Positions 1 through 8,871 of a DNA stretch of 56,116 bases are shown here, in pieces. Source of the stretch: Acholeplasmatales bacterium (lineage in GTDB: Bacteria; Bacillota_I; Bacilli_A; Acholeplasmatales; Anaeroplasmataceae); the NCBI GenBank assembly GCA_900767915.1, contig CAAGAX010000025.1:1-56116 (forward strand). The letters run 5' to 3'. Each line of letters begins with the position of its first letter. Positions within the stretch are counted from its first letter, which is position 1. The notes below the pieces were generated by a model, which saw nothing but the letters and a program-made list of their open reading frames with translations, searched no databases and was not told the DNA's origin. A program made the position numbers and the translations under genes.

Positions 1-195
1 ATCTCCTACAAGAATAGATCCATTAGTAGGCTTATCAATACCAGCTATCATATTCAATAATGTTGATTTACCAGATCCACTTTCACCTAATATAAAAACA
101 AGGCCAGTATTTCCAAAATTAATATTAATGTTATCTAAAGCTTTAACCTCATAATATTTACTTTTATATATTTTAGTTAAATTTTTTATTTTCAT
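1..195 (-). CDS. ABC transporter ATP-binding protein, N-terminal fragment
   Basis: The first 65 codons of an ABC ATPase are present; the rest lies beyond the window edge. The Walker A motif GESGSGKST is visible near residues 38-46, preceded by the usual A-loop region. The ATG at 193-195 has an AGGGGAG ribosome binding site. The sequence resembles MacB/LolD-type ATPases that pair with FtsX-like permeases, but the fragment is too short to assign a substrate. It is the fourth gene of a minus-strand operon with a PadR regulator, a small membrane protein and a secreted protein, a layout common for peptide or antibiotic export and envelope-stress transporters. The family call is firm; the role is inference. 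Confidence 0.88.
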   Translation of the reverse strand, partial: MKIKNLTKIYKSKYYEVKALDNININFGNTGLVFILGESGSGKSTLLNMIAGIDKPTNGSILVGD

Positions 196-266
196 GTTAA
201 TCAAACTCCCCTTTTTAGTATCTGAAAGATACAAATATTTATATTTTATTGATTAATTAAACTTTA

Positions 267-773
267 TTACAATAAGTTACCATGATTATCACATTGAATA
301 CTTATGTCTATATTTATTGTTTGAGTCTTAATAAACCAAAAAATTGTTTGAGTGAAATTTCCTTTTCCACTAGCTATATTATTATTTATGCTTGTCCCCT
401 CATTATTGAATTTCCAATTGTTATCATATATTTGTGTTGAATAATTAACATTTGTACAATTCGAACTAATACTCTCATTTATTGTGAAATCGGCAGTAAG
501 AATATATTCCCATAATTTATTATTTTCTGAATCATATTTTATAACTGTTTTAGTTCCTGATTTAGTATATGTATTATTTGATAAAGCTTGTAAATCTAAT
601 ATATTATTTTCATATAATTTATATTCAATATAGCTTGAATCATCAAATTCCTCAGTATAGCTTGATATAATATTCCCATAATTATTTATTGATGTAGCTT
701 TTATATTTTTATTAAACAAAAAAGAAATACTGATAAAAAGTAGTAATGTTATTAATAAAAATAATTTTTTCAT
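267..773 (-). CDS. secreted or membrane-anchored hypothetical protein
   Basis: A 168-residue protein that I do not recognise. It begins with two lysines and a strongly hydrophobic segment (about residues 4-20, rich in Leu, Ile and Phe), so it is either exported or held by one N-terminal helix. The remainder is rich in Asn, Ser, Thr and Tyr with alternating polar and hydrophobic residues, suggesting a beta-rich extracellular domain. It lies between the HAAS-like membrane gene and the ABC ATPase in the PadR operon, so it may be an accessory to that transporter. No enzymatic motif is visible. Confidence 0.6.
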   Translation of the reverse strand: MKKLFLLITLLLFISISFLFNKNIKATSINNYGNIISSYTEEFDDSSYIEYKLYENNILDLQALSNNTYTKSGTKTVIKYDSENNKLWEYILTADFTINESISSNCTNVNYSTQIYDNNWKFNNEGTSINNNIASGKGNFTQTIFWFIKTQTINIDISIQCDNHGNLL

Positions 774-790
774 ATATTTTATCTTCCCTT

Positions 791-1141
791 CTAGTAAGTT
801 TTTATAACAATATCTCCACCTAAAGTTTTTATTAGGTAAATTATTGTATATATTAATAATCCAATAATAATTGCTGAAATTATTATAATAGTGATAATAA
901 CAATTAATCTTTTTTTAGCTAATTTTTTATAATAATCAATCTGTCCCTCAAAACTATCAATAATATCTTTAGTTTCTCCAAAATTATTTTTTAGGGCACT
1001 TATTGTTACATTTGGATTATCTTCAATAAATTCATTAACTCTGCTTTTAAATGATTTCATAAAAACTTTCCTTATCCCATATGAACATGGTAAGTTTATA
1101 TATATATCCTTATAATAATTATTAATTTCCTTTTTGTTCAT
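791..1141 (-). CDS. small HAAS/DUF6120-like membrane protein
   Basis: A 116-residue protein with a polar N-terminal helical part of about 80 residues and one long Ile-rich transmembrane helix (about residues 80-105). The pattern of a short helical domain with a phrase like FIEDNPNVT followed by a membrane helix is that of HAAS/DUF1700/DUF6120 proteins, which usually sit directly beside PadR regulators. I chose the ATG at 1139-1141, which overlaps the end of padR and follows GGGAGAAG; a longer reading from 1207 would lie inside padR in another frame. It probably acts as a membrane partner in the PadR-controlled transporter system (inference). Confidence 0.72.
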   Translation of the reverse strand: MNKKEINNYYKDIYINLPCSYGIRKVFMKSFKSRVNEFIEDNPNVTISALKNNFGETKDIIDSFEGQIDYYKKLAKKRLIVIITIIIISAIIIGLLIYTIIYLIKTLGGDIVIKTY

Positions 1142-1487
1142 AATTATCTTCTCCCTTGAATATATTATTTGCTCCAGAAAAAATATCATTAAATACTTCA
1201 ATTCCATTTTTTAGATATTCTAGGCCGTCATCAGTTATATGATAATAAACTCTATATCTTTTAGCTCCTACTAAGATCTTATTTGATGTTATAAAATTCT
1301 TTTTTTCTAAGCGATAAAATGGTCCATAAAGTGATCCTTCCTTTATTTCTATTTTTTCTTTACTAGAAGAATATATTTCCTGTTTAATTTGATATCCATA
1401 CATATCCTCCTTTGATAAAAGCTTTAAAATTAGTAAATCAAGTAATCCGACCTTAAAATTTTCTTCAAAATCCTCCTTTAAGGACAT
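1122..1487 (-). CDS. PadR family transcriptional regulator
   Basis: A 121-residue winged-helix regulator. The N-terminal half carries the PadR signature: a helix with GLLDLLILKLLS, then MYGYQIKQEI, then the wing region with EGSLYGPFYRLEKK and a YYHITDDGLEYL segment. The length fits short PadR-s1 proteins. It is the first gene of a minus-strand operon and overlaps the start of the membrane protein gene by 20 bases, which suggests translational coupling. PadR proteins typically repress their own operon and a linked transporter and are relieved by a small toxic ligand; that role here is inferred from the neighbours. Confidence 0.9.
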   Translation of the reverse strand: MSLKEDFEENFKVGLLDLLILKLLSKEDMYGYQIKQEIYSSSKEKIEIKEGSLYGPFYRLEKKNFITSNKILVGAKRYRVYYHITDDGLEYLKNGIEVFNDIFSGANNIFKGEDNYEQKGN

Positions 1488-1530
1488 AGAATCTCACATT
1501 CCTTTCTTGTTCTTGAAAAAACTTTATTTT

Positions 1531-1559
1531 ATTCTATCACACAATATATTTTATGACAA
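1531..1559 (-). promoter_or_regulatory. sigma-A promoter of the padR operon
   Basis: On the minus strand, TTGTCA and TAGAAT are separated by 17 bases. The site lies 44 bases before the padR start codon and back to back with the promoter at 1582, so one bound PadR could affect both directions. Confidence 0.75.
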
Positions 1560-1581
1560 TACCTTTTTATAAATAGTATTC

Positions 1582-1610
1582 TTGACAATGTATTGCATTG
1601 GTGTTAATAT
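1582..1610 (+). promoter_or_regulatory. sigma-A promoter of the secreted protein gene
   Basis: A perfect TTGACA is followed after 17 bases by TAATAT. The transcript would start near 1617, about 70 bases before the ATG at 1690. Confidence 0.8.
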
Positions 1611-1689
1611 ATAAATGTAAAAATGCTAAAGTGTATATTAAGCATATTTACTATTCAAAGTAGAAGTCTATATAGAAAGGGTGATTGAA

Positions 1690-2448
1690 ATGAAAAAGAT
1701 GATTTTAGCTTCTAGTTTTTTAATTGTTAGTGCTTTTGTAGCGTGTACCACGGTATCTGCCAAAGAGAATTATATTGTAAATGAAGAAAATGCTTTAAAT
1801 GAATATTCAACTTTACAAAATACACAAGTTGAAACACCAGAGAACCCTACAGTTGATCCTAAGTGCTATAATGTAGCTGTAAAATATGTTTGGGATGTAG
1901 GATATGGAGGTAATGAATTAGAATATACTTATAATTATACTGATTATATTAAGACAGGATTGACTCATTTTGAAAATATTTTCTTTCCTAATGGTCCTGA
2001 TACAAAAAATTGTGATGATTTAAGATATTTTAGATTTAGGTCCTATAATACATATACAGGACTATATTCTGAAGATACAACTTTAGAAAGTACTAAATAT
2101 GAACCTGGTACTGTTAGATATGGAAGAAATTGTAAATATAAATTAGTTTCTAGATTTCAATATAATCGATTTTCTCCAGATAAAAATCTTCCAACTGATT
2201 TTGATCAAGAATATTGTATATGGGAGCATAAATCAGGTTTTAATCACACAATTAAAGCTACAATAGCATATAATGGTTATATTAGTGATTTTGATTTATG
2301 GATTCCATGGATTGGATATTCTACTACATCTATTTCATTAGGAAATACAGAATTTGAATTAAGAAGCGGGCCTTGGAAATGCTCACTTAGAGCGAAACAA
2401 AGTAATATTAAAGGTGTAGAGGTTCAATTTGGCTTTGGAATAGAATAA
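1690..2448 (+). CDS. secreted cysteine-containing hypothetical protein
   Basis: A 252-residue exported protein that I do not recognise. A signal peptide is clear (MKKMI, hydrophobic core, likely cleavage after VSA near residue 24). A Cys within the signal region has a poor lipobox, so simple secretion is more likely than lipidation. The mature part has five Cys residues (in the contexts PKCYN, KNCDD, RNCKY, EYCIW and WKCSL) and many aromatic residues, as in an extracellular beta-rich domain that may carry disulfides. The ATG at 1690 is preferred over GTG 1681 because AAAGGG ends eight bases before it and would overlap the GTG. It is divergent from the padR operon. Confidence 0.65.
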   Translation: MKKMILASSFLIVSAFVACTTVSAKENYIVNEENALNEYSTLQNTQVETPENPTVDPKCYNVAVKYVWDVGYGGNELEYTYNYTDYIKTGLTHFENIFFPNGPDTKNCDDLRYFRFRSYNTYTGLYSEDTTLESTKYEPGTVRYGRNCKYKLVSRFQYNRFSPDKNLPTDFDQEYCIWEHKSGFNHTIKATIAYNGYISDFDLWIPWIGYSTTSISLGNTEFELRSGPWKCSLRAKQSNIKGVEVQFGFGIE

Positions 2449-2465
2449 AATTAAATAAAATCATC

Positions 2466-2494
2466 TTTCATTATTTAAAATACTTTGCTATAAT
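2466..2494 (+). promoter_or_regulatory. probable promoter of the HD-domain gene
   Basis: A perfect TATAAT at 2489-2494 is preceded after 17 bases by a weak TTTCAT. It lies about 50 bases before the chosen start codon. Confidence 0.5.
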
Positions 2495-2542
2495 ATTACT
2501 AGAAGTTAGGTATGAAAATTAAATAAATGGATGGTGATTACA

Positions 2543-3037
2543 ATGACCCTATTAAATCAATTATGCATGAAAATGATAGAGTATTATGAAAGTGATTCAA
2601 AAAGAATACATCATTTTTTGAGTGTTCACGCAATTGCGAAATTAATAGCTGAAGAGGAAGAGCTTGATAAGCATACAATTTTTATTATAGAAGCAGCAAG
2701 CTATGTTCATGATATTGGCATAAAAGCAGCTTTAGCTAAATACAATAGTTCAAATGGGGAATATCAAGAAATAGAAGGAGAACCAATTGCTAGAGATTTA
2801 CTTATGTCTTTAGGATTTGAGTTGAGTGATGTTGATAGAATATGCTATTTAGTATCTCATCACCATCATTATTCTAATATCGATGGAATTGATTATCAAA
2901 TTCTAGTTGAAGCCGATTTTTTAGTAAATTTCACTCAAGATAATATGGCAAGAGATAATATTTTAAATGTTTATGATAAAATATTTAAAACAGAAACTGG
3001 TCAATATATTTGTGAAGAAATGTATAAAATTAAATAA
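2543..3037 (+). CDS. HD-domain metal-dependent phosphohydrolase
   Basis: A 164-residue protein with an HD-superfamily pattern: His in the RIHHFLSVH segment, the HD pair in YVHDIG, a His cluster SHHHHY, and a distal Asp in EADFLV. These are the usual metal ligands, so a phosphohydrolase acting on nucleotides or phosphoesters is likely; the substrate cannot be told. I chose the ATG at 2543 because GGTGAT sits at the correct distance; the ATG at 2531 would place that site inside the gene. It is a single-gene transcript closed by the hairpin at 3061-3090. Confidence 0.8.
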   Translation: MTLLNQLCMKMIEYYESDSKRIHHFLSVHAIAKLIAEEEELDKHTIFIIEAASYVHDIGIKAALAKYNSSNGEYQEIEGEPIARDLLMSLGFELSDVDRICYLVSHHHHYSNIDGIDYQILVEADFLVNFTQDNMARDNILNVYDKIFKTETGQYICEEMYKIK

Positions 3038-3060
3038 TAAATTTAATTATTTTGAAAAAT

Positions 3061-3090
3061 AGTCTATATTGAATAATATAGGCTTTTTTG
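3061..3090 (+). terminator. intrinsic terminator after the HD gene
   Basis: A 10-base-pair stem (arms 3061-3070 and 3075-3084, loop GAAT, one G-U pair) runs into a T tract. The loop region also supplies the -35 box of the next promoter. Confidence 0.75.
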
Positions 3091-3097
3091 TTATAAT
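3069..3097 (+). promoter_or_regulatory. promoter of metG, embedded in the preceding terminator
   Basis: TTGAAT (3069-3074), 17 bases, then TATAAT (3092-3097). The -35 box covers the loop of the upstream terminator hairpin. Confidence 0.7.
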
Positions 3098-3132
3098 TAG
3101 TTGAAATTCTTTTTTATAAAGGAGTGTTATGA

Positions 3133-5055
3133 ATGGGAAAGAAATTTTATTTGACTACTGCAATTGCATATACATCAAGTAAGCCACATATTGGTAATGT
3201 ATATGAGGCTATTTTAGCTGATGCGATTGTTAGATATAAAAAGAAGGATGGCTTTGATACATATTTCCAAACAGGAACTGATGAGCATGGCCAAAAGATT
3301 GAACAAAAGGCAATTGGCTTAGGTATTACACCTAAGGAGCATGTTGATCATATTTCTGGTGAATTAAGAAAAACATATGATATGATGAATGTTAAATATG
3401 ATAATTTTATTAGAACTACTGATACATATCATGAGAAGCAGGTTGCTTTAGCCTTTGAAAAGCTATATAAAAAGGGTGACATTTACAAAGGTGTATATGA
3501 AGGACATTATTGTGTTGCTTGTGAATCATATTTTACTGAAAAGGATTTAGTTAATGGATGCTGTCCTGATTGTGGTGGAAAGGTTGAATTAACTAAAGAG
3601 GAGTGCTATTTTTTAAAGCTTTCTCCTTATCAAGATAAGCTATTAAATTATATTAATTCTAATCCAGGATTTATTCAACCTGAATCTAGAAAGAATGAAA
3701 TGATTAATAATTTCTTATCCTCTCCACTTCCAGATTTATGTGTTTCAAGAACTAGCTATAAATGGGGTATTCCTGTTAATTTTGATCCTAAGCATGTTAT
3801 TTATGTTTGGATTGATGCATTGTTAAATTATGTAACTGGTATTGGTTATGATGTAAATGGAAATAACGGTGAATTATTTAATAAATATTGGCCAGCTGAT
3901 ATTCATTTAATTGGTAAGGATATTTTAAGATTCCATACTATCTATTGGCCTATTATGCTAATGGCATTAGATTTACCTTTACCTAAAACAGTATTTGGTC
4001 ATCCATGGATTTTAATGAATCATGGTAAAATGAGTAAAAGTAAGGGAAATGTAATATATGCTGATGATTTAGTTGAATTATTTGGTGTTGATGCAGTTAG
4101 ATATTATGTATTACATGAAATTCCATTTGCACAGGATGGTAATATTACATATGAATTAGTATGTGAGAAAAATAATTCCGATTTAGCTAATACATATGGT
4201 AATTTAGTTAATAGAACTATTGCGATGGTTAAGAAATATTTTGGCAATGAGGATATTTATAAGAGTGAAGGAACTGAATTTGATTCAAAGCTCATAGATA
4301 CTTGCTTATCTCAAGTTAAAGAATATAAGAATCTAATGGATCAATATAAGGTTGCTGATGGTATTGAAGCAGTAATGAAGCTATTACGTCAATCTAATAA
4401 ATATATTGATGAAACTGCTCCTTGGGTATTAGCTAAGGATGAGGAAAAGAAGGAAGTATTAAGAACTGTTTTATATAATTTATTAGAAGCAATTCGTATT
4501 TCCTCAATATTACTTGAACCTATAATGCCTACAACTAGTGAAAAGGTATATTCATATTTAAATACTAAGCTTACATCATTTGATGATTTAGAGTTTAATA
4601 AGGAAAATAAGTATAATGTTACTGAATCTAATGTTTTATTTAAAAGATTAGATGTTAAAGAGATTATGGAGGCAGTTGAAAAGAAAGAAGAATTAGCTAA
4701 AAAGGCTAAGGAAGAAGCTGCTAGTAAGCCATTAGTTTCTATTGATGATTTTGATAAGCTAGAGCTTGTTGTTGGTCAAATTGTTGAAGCTAAAAAGCAT
4801 CCAAAGGCTGATAAGCTATTAGTATTTAAGGTTAATATTGGTACTGAGGTTAGACAAATAGTTTCTGGTATAGCTAAATTCTATGATCCTCAAGAATTAG
4901 TAGGAAAAAAGGTTGTTGTTGTAAAGAATTTAAATCCTATTAAGCTTAGAGGAGAAGAATCAAAGGGTATGCTATTATGCGCATCTGACAAGGATGATAA
5001 GGTATTAGAATTACTTAATGTAGATAAATTAAATCCTGGAGATATTGTAAGATAA
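3133..5055 (+). CDS. metG: methionyl-tRNA synthetase with C-terminal tRNA-binding domain
   Basis: A cytosolic class I synthetase that charges tRNA-Met. The HIGH motif appears as PHIGN (about residues 18-22) and KMSKS at 299-303. Four Cys in two CxxC-type pairs (CVAC, then CPDC, about residues 126-145) form the zinc knuckle. The C-terminal 105 residues after an Ala/Lys/Glu-rich linker are an EMAP-II/Trbp111-like OB-fold tRNA-binding domain, ending with RGEESKGMLLCAS. The 640-residue length is typical of the dimeric bacterial enzyme. The ATG follows an AAAGGAGTG site. The next gene starts on the last base of its stop codon. Confidence 0.98.
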   Translation: MGKKFYLTTAIAYTSSKPHIGNVYEAILADAIVRYKKKDGFDTYFQTGTDEHGQKIEQKAIGLGITPKEHVDHISGELRKTYDMMNVKYDNFIRTTDTYHEKQVALAFEKLYKKGDIYKGVYEGHYCVACESYFTEKDLVNGCCPDCGGKVELTKEECYFLKLSPYQDKLLNYINSNPGFIQPESRKNEMINNFLSSPLPDLCVSRTSYKWGIPVNFDPKHVIYVWIDALLNYVTGIGYDVNGNNGELFNKYWPADIHLIGKDILRFHTIYWPIMLMALDLPLPKTVFGHPWILMNHGKMSKSKGNVIYADDLVELFGVDAVRYYVLHEIPFAQDGNITYELVCEKNNSDLANTYGNLVNRTIAMVKKYFGNEDIYKSEGTEFDSKLIDTCLSQVKEYKNLMDQYKVADGIEAVMKLLRQSNKYIDETAPWVLAKDEEKKEVLRTVLYNLLEAIRISSILLEPIMPTTSEKVYSYLNTKLTSFDDLEFNKENKYNVTESNVLFKRLDVKEIMEAVEKKEELAKKAKEEAASKPLVSIDDFDKLELVVGQIVEAKKHPKADKLLVFKVNIGTEVRQIVSGIAKFYDPQELVGKKVVVVKNLNPIKLRGEESKGMLLCASDKDDKVLELLNVDKLNPGDIVR

Positions 5056-6068
5056 TGCAAGCGAATATTTCTCCTAAAAAAAAGGGATTTAAACCTGATA
5101 AGGCTGAGTTAAAGGACATAGGCTTTAGATTATTTATTGTATTTATTTCTTCAGCATTATATGCTTTATCTGTTGCTTGGTTTTTGGACCCTGCTGGATT
5201 ATTATCACTTGGATTAACAGGTGTTGGGCAAATATTTAATAGAATGTTTTTCTTAATTTCAGATGGAAAAATAAATATTCCTGTAGGTGTATTTACCTTC
5301 ATTTGTAATTTACCATTATGCTTAATCGGCTTCAAATATGTTTCACCTAAATTTGTTATTTATACCTTATGCTCTGTATTAGTAATGTCTTTATTATTAA
5401 TGGGTTGGATTCCTTGTCCTATTTCTATGAATGGTGGAATTACATGGGTAAATACAAGTGAGCTTACAAATGGTGTATATTTTGTTGGAGAAAATGCATA
5501 TTATATATTTGGAATTAATCCTACTTCTGAAAAATTATTTTTGTCAATAATTGCGGGTATTTTATGTGGAATGGGTCTTGGAATTGCATTGAGATATGGT
5601 GTATCAACTGGTGGAGTTGATATAATAGCTCAAGCAGTTAATTTAAAAGATTCAAAATTCTCAGTTGGAACTGCTTCAATGATTTTTAATGTTGTTATTG
5701 CGTTTATTGGTGGTATTCAAATTGGTATGATTAATATATTCTTTTATACAATAATATTTATTATAATATGTAATATAGTATTAGATAAAATTCACACTGC
5801 TTATACATTCCAAAGATTAGATATAATAACAACAAAGCCAAAAGAGGTTACAAAGGCTTTATTAGATACTGTTAATCGTGGTATTACACTATCAAAGGTT
5901 GAAGGTGGATTTACTCATACTGAAAAATATGATTGTATTATGGTTGTTTCATCCTATGAGGTTGAAAAGGCTAAAAATGCTATTTTTTCAGTTGATAAGG
6001 AAGCTTGGATTACTGTATCACCTATAAAGAAAATATTTGGTGCTTTCTTTAAGCATACAATTATATAA
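5055..6068 (+). CDS. YitT family membrane protein with DUF2179 domain
   Basis: A 337-residue membrane protein with about five or six hydrophobic helices over residues 20-240, including the family phrase RYGVSTGGVDIIAQ, followed by a soluble C-terminal DUF2179 domain (about residues 255-325). YitT proteins are predicted transporters of unknown substrate in the cytoplasmic membrane. The start overlaps the metG stop by one base (TAATG), so translation is coupled to metG. A stem-loop terminator follows immediately. The coupling to a tRNA synthetase has no obvious functional reason. Confidence 0.9.
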   Translation: MQANISPKKKGFKPDKAELKDIGFRLFIVFISSALYALSVAWFLDPAGLLSLGLTGVGQIFNRMFFLISDGKINIPVGVFTFICNLPLCLIGFKYVSPKFVIYTLCSVLVMSLLLMGWIPCPISMNGGITWVNTSELTNGVYFVGENAYYIFGINPTSEKLFLSIIAGILCGMGLGIALRYGVSTGGVDIIAQAVNLKDSKFSVGTASMIFNVVIAFIGGIQIGMINIFFYTIIFIIICNIVLDKIHTAYTFQRLDIITTKPKEVTKALLDTVNRGITLSKVEGGFTHTEKYDCIMVVSSYEVEKAKNAIFSVDKEAWITVSPIKKIFGAFFKHTII

Positions 6069-6090
6069 GAGGCAGCTATGCCTCTTTTTT
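6069..6090 (+). terminator. intrinsic terminator of metG-yitT
   Basis: GAGGCA and TGCCTC pair around a GCTA loop and run into six T residues. It begins directly after the stop codon. Confidence 0.85.
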
Positions 6091-6101
6091 GAGGTATAAA
6101 T

Positions 6102-6632
6102 ATGCATATTATAAAACATTTTAAAACAATTACAAAGCATAAGCTTGTAGTTATGAAGCTATGCTTTAAAGCTGGTTTATATAAACAGGGATTATTACAT
6201 GATTTATCTAAATATTCCTTTATAGAATTCTATAATGGTGCTAAATTTTATCAAGGAACTTGTAGTCCTAATTATAATGAAAGAAAGGAAAAGGGCTATA
6301 GTGAAGCTTGGATGCATCATAAGGGAAGAAATAAGCATCATTCTGAATATTGGATTGATGTTAATCCTGATTCTAATTGTTATGAGCCAGTAAAAATGCC
6401 TAAAAGATATTTAGCTGAATCTATTTGTGATCGTATTGCTGCGACAAAAATATATAGTGGTAAGAAGTTCACTAAGGATGGTGCATTAAATTATTTTTAT
6501 AAAGAAAAAGATTATATTCCAATGCATAATGATACTAAATTAGAAATGGAAAGATTATTAATATTATATAGAGATTCTAATGAAAAAGATTTTTTTAAAT
6601 ATTTAAAGAAGTATGTTAAGGAAAAGGAATGA
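6102..6632 (+). CDS. DUF5662 family protein
   Basis: A 176-residue soluble protein matching the DUF5662 pattern: an opening HIIKHFKTITKHK segment, HDLSKYS (residues about 38-44), a GYSEAWMHHKGRNKHH stretch, and a conserved PVKMP motif before a helical C-terminus. The clustered His and Asp residues look like a metal-binding HD-like centre, so it may be a hydrolase, but no reaction is established. It ends with TGA, which shows that UGA is a stop here. The start lies 11 bases after a terminator; read-through from metG or a nearby promoter may supply the transcript. Confidence 0.85.
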   Translation: MHIIKHFKTITKHKLVVMKLCFKAGLYKQGLLHDLSKYSFIEFYNGAKFYQGTCSPNYNERKEKGYSEAWMHHKGRNKHHSEYWIDVNPDSNCYEPVKMPKRYLAESICDRIAATKIYSGKKFTKDGALNYFYKEKDYIPMHNDTKLEMERLLILYRDSNEKDFFKYLKKYVKEKE

Positions 6633-6636
6633 TTAA

Positions 6637-7416
6637 ATGCCATCATGTTATTTACATCAATTTTATGCAAATAAAATAATAGGCTTATTACCTAATGATA
6701 TTAAAGCTAAAATTACTAATAAGAATTTATATTTAATAGGAGCATTAGGACCTGATCCATTGTATTTTTATTTTTCATTTAAGGGATTATCATTATATAA
6801 TAAATCTATTAATATTCATTTAGGTACAATAAGGAATATATTATTAAATGTAAATAGGAATGATAAGGATTATGTATCTTTTTTATTTGGTTTAATTACT
6901 CATTATATTTTTGATAAAAATATTCATAAATATATAAGTGATATTAATCCCTCTAATGATTTACATGTATTAATAGAATCAGAGCTTGATAAAAGAATAG
7001 CTATAAAGTATTATGGTAAAAAGGTTAAATTTCATAATGATATTAAATATAATAATTTAAATTTTAGTTATATTTCAAGAGTATATGATGTCACTCCTAA
7101 GCAATTTAAATTTAGTTTATTTATGATGCGTAACGCTATTTCCTTCTCAATGACATATAATCCAATAAAAAGATTTATATTTAAATTATTTTTAATTATT
7201 TCTTTTAAAAATAAAAAATATAAAGACTTACAAATAAAAAAAGAGGATGTACATAGTATTGATAAATTTATAGACGAAATTAATAATATAATTAATATTT
7301 CAATAGATGAAATAATTAATTTCTTTTCTATTTTTAATGACTATTTAAATGGATTAATTGATACAATTCCTCTTACTTTTGAATATAACTTTTTAGGAGA
7401 AAAAATACTAAACTAA
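6637..7416 (+). CDS. zinc-dependent phospholipase C-like protein
   Basis: A 259-residue protein that starts five bases after the DUF5662 stop codon, so the two are co-transcribed. The N-terminus has features of the zinc-dependent phospholipase C/S1-P1 nuclease fold: an early HQFYA segment, GALGPDPLYF, and FGLITHYIFDKNIHKYI, in which His and Asp would bind metal. No signal peptide is seen, so it probably acts inside the cell. The C-terminal half is Lys/Ile/Asn-rich and diverges. The fold assignment is probable; the substrate is unknown. Confidence 0.7.
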   Translation: MPSCYLHQFYANKIIGLLPNDIKAKITNKNLYLIGALGPDPLYFYFSFKGLSLYNKSINIHLGTIRNILLNVNRNDKDYVSFLFGLITHYIFDKNIHKYISDINPSNDLHVLIESELDKRIAIKYYGKKVKFHNDIKYNNLNFSYISRVYDVTPKQFKFSLFMMRNAISFSMTYNPIKRFIFKLFLIISFKNKKYKDLQIKKEDVHSIDKFIDEINNIINISIDEIINFFSIFNDYLNGLIDTIPLTFEYNFLGEKILN

Positions 7417-7421
7417 AATAA

Positions 7422-7497
7422 AAAATACTAGAATTATATAAGTGAATGCTTTTATAAAAATCATTACTTATTTTTCTAGTATTTTTTTAATGTAATT
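7422..7497. terminator. long bidirectional terminator between converging genes
   Basis: Outer arms at 7422-7433 and 7484-7495 (AAAATACTAGAA and its complement) enclose a second inverted pair. A T tract follows the hairpin on the plus strand and A residues precede it, so it can stop transcripts from both sides. Confidence 0.75.
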
Positions 7498-7595
7498 AAA
7501 TATCTATAAGATTTAACGAAATATAAATAATATCCATTAGTTTAATTTTATTTTATAAAATATAAATTAATTATAATGATTATTTTTGTAATATT

Positions 7596-8858
7596 TTATG
7601 ATACTAAAGTATCTAAATCATATTCATGAAATAATGCATATAAATTCTTAGGTATTTCACATTCAAAATAGGTACCATAGCTTTGATATTCTTTTCTTAT
7701 TATATTTGCCTTTTTCTCTATAATATTAGATAAATCACCCTTATTATAAGGTATTAGTATTTTGGCATAAATTGTAGAAGGAGAAATCTCCTCTAATATT
7801 GAATTTATTAATTCGTCTAATCCTTGCTTTGTTTTATTAGAATACTTAATAGATTTGAAATTATTTACAGTCATTTCCTTATCAGGATCATTTAAATCCC
7901 ATTTATTTAATAAAAATATAGTAGGTATATTTATTGCATTTAATCCATATAAAACATCTAAAACTACATTTAATTCTTCATTTATATAAGGACTTGATGA
8001 ATCAAGTACATGAATAATTAAATCAGCATTTTTTACCTCCTGTAATGTTTGATAAAATGATTCTATTAAACTATGAGGTAGCTTTGATACAAAGCCTATT
8101 GTGTCTACTAGCATAAAATCTGTTTTATTAATTGTTATTTTTCTATTAAACGTTGAAAGAGTAGCAAATAATTGATCTTTAGCTAATACCTTTTTTTCTT
8201 CATTATTAACATATTCTAAAATAGTATTCATTGTAGATGATTTACCAGCGTTAGTATAGCCTACTAGGGCAACTATTGGTATTTCATTTCTTTTTCTTTT
8301 TTCAATTTGATTAATCTTCATTTTTCTTATTTGAGATAATTCATCCTTAATATGATAAATTTCACTCATTAAATGTCTTCTATCTAGCTCTCTTTCTGTT
8401 TCTCCACTACCACGTGTTTTTGTAGAGCTGCCTCCACCAATTCTATCATCCTTTTCTCTAAGAAATTGAATTCTTGGTAATAAATATAAATCTCTAGCTA
8501 GCCTTATTTCTAGCTTTGCTTCTTTGTTTTGGGCTCTTTGTTCAAATATTTTTAATATTAGGTAGCTTCTATCAATTACCTCAACCCCTAAATACTGTTC
8601 AATATTTCTTAATTGGGTTGGAGATAATTCATCATTAAATACTACAATATCAATTGAATTAGCTAATACTGAAATAGATATTTCACTTAATTTACCACTA
8701 CCAACATAGGTCTTAGAATTAGGCTTATCAAGTGATTGATAAAATGTATCAATTGCTTCAATATCAATAGCCTCACATAATCCTTTTAATTCTTCTAATG
8801 AATATTTAATATCATATCTATCAATTTTTGTTGTTACACCTACTAATAATGCTCTCAA
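7596..8858 (-). CDS. hflX: GTPase HflX
   Basis: A 420-residue ribosome-associated GTPase that splits or rescues stalled ribosomes under stress. The N-terminal HflX domain has the VGSGKLSEI phrase, followed by the GTPase-proximal segment with GGGSSTKTRGSGETE, a helical linker, and the G domain with GYTNAGKSS (G1), DTIGFVSKLP (G3) and NKWD (G4). The C-terminal 60 residues form the usual small domain. The flippase-like gene upstream ends 13 bases before it, so the two are one operon. Confidence 0.96.
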   Translation of the reverse strand: MRALLVGVTTKIDRYDIKYSLEELKGLCEAIDIEAIDTFYQSLDKPNSKTYVGSGKLSEISISVLANSIDIVVFNDELSPTQLRNIEQYLGVEVIDRSYLILKIFEQRAQNKEAKLEIRLARDLYLLPRIQFLREKDDRIGGGSSTKTRGSGETERELDRRHLMSEIYHIKDELSQIRKMKINQIEKRKRNEIPIVALVGYTNAGKSSTMNTILEYVNNEEKKVLAKDQLFATLSTFNRKITINKTDFMLVDTIGFVSKLPHSLIESFYQTLQEVKNADLIIHVLDSSSPYINEELNVVLDVLYGLNAINIPTIFLLNKWDLNDPDKEMTVNNFKSIKYSNKTKQGLDELINSILEEISPSTIYAKILIPYNKGDLSNIIEKKANIIRKEYQSYGTYFECEIPKNLYALFHEYDLDTLVS

Positions 8859-8871
8859 AATATTACTTCCT

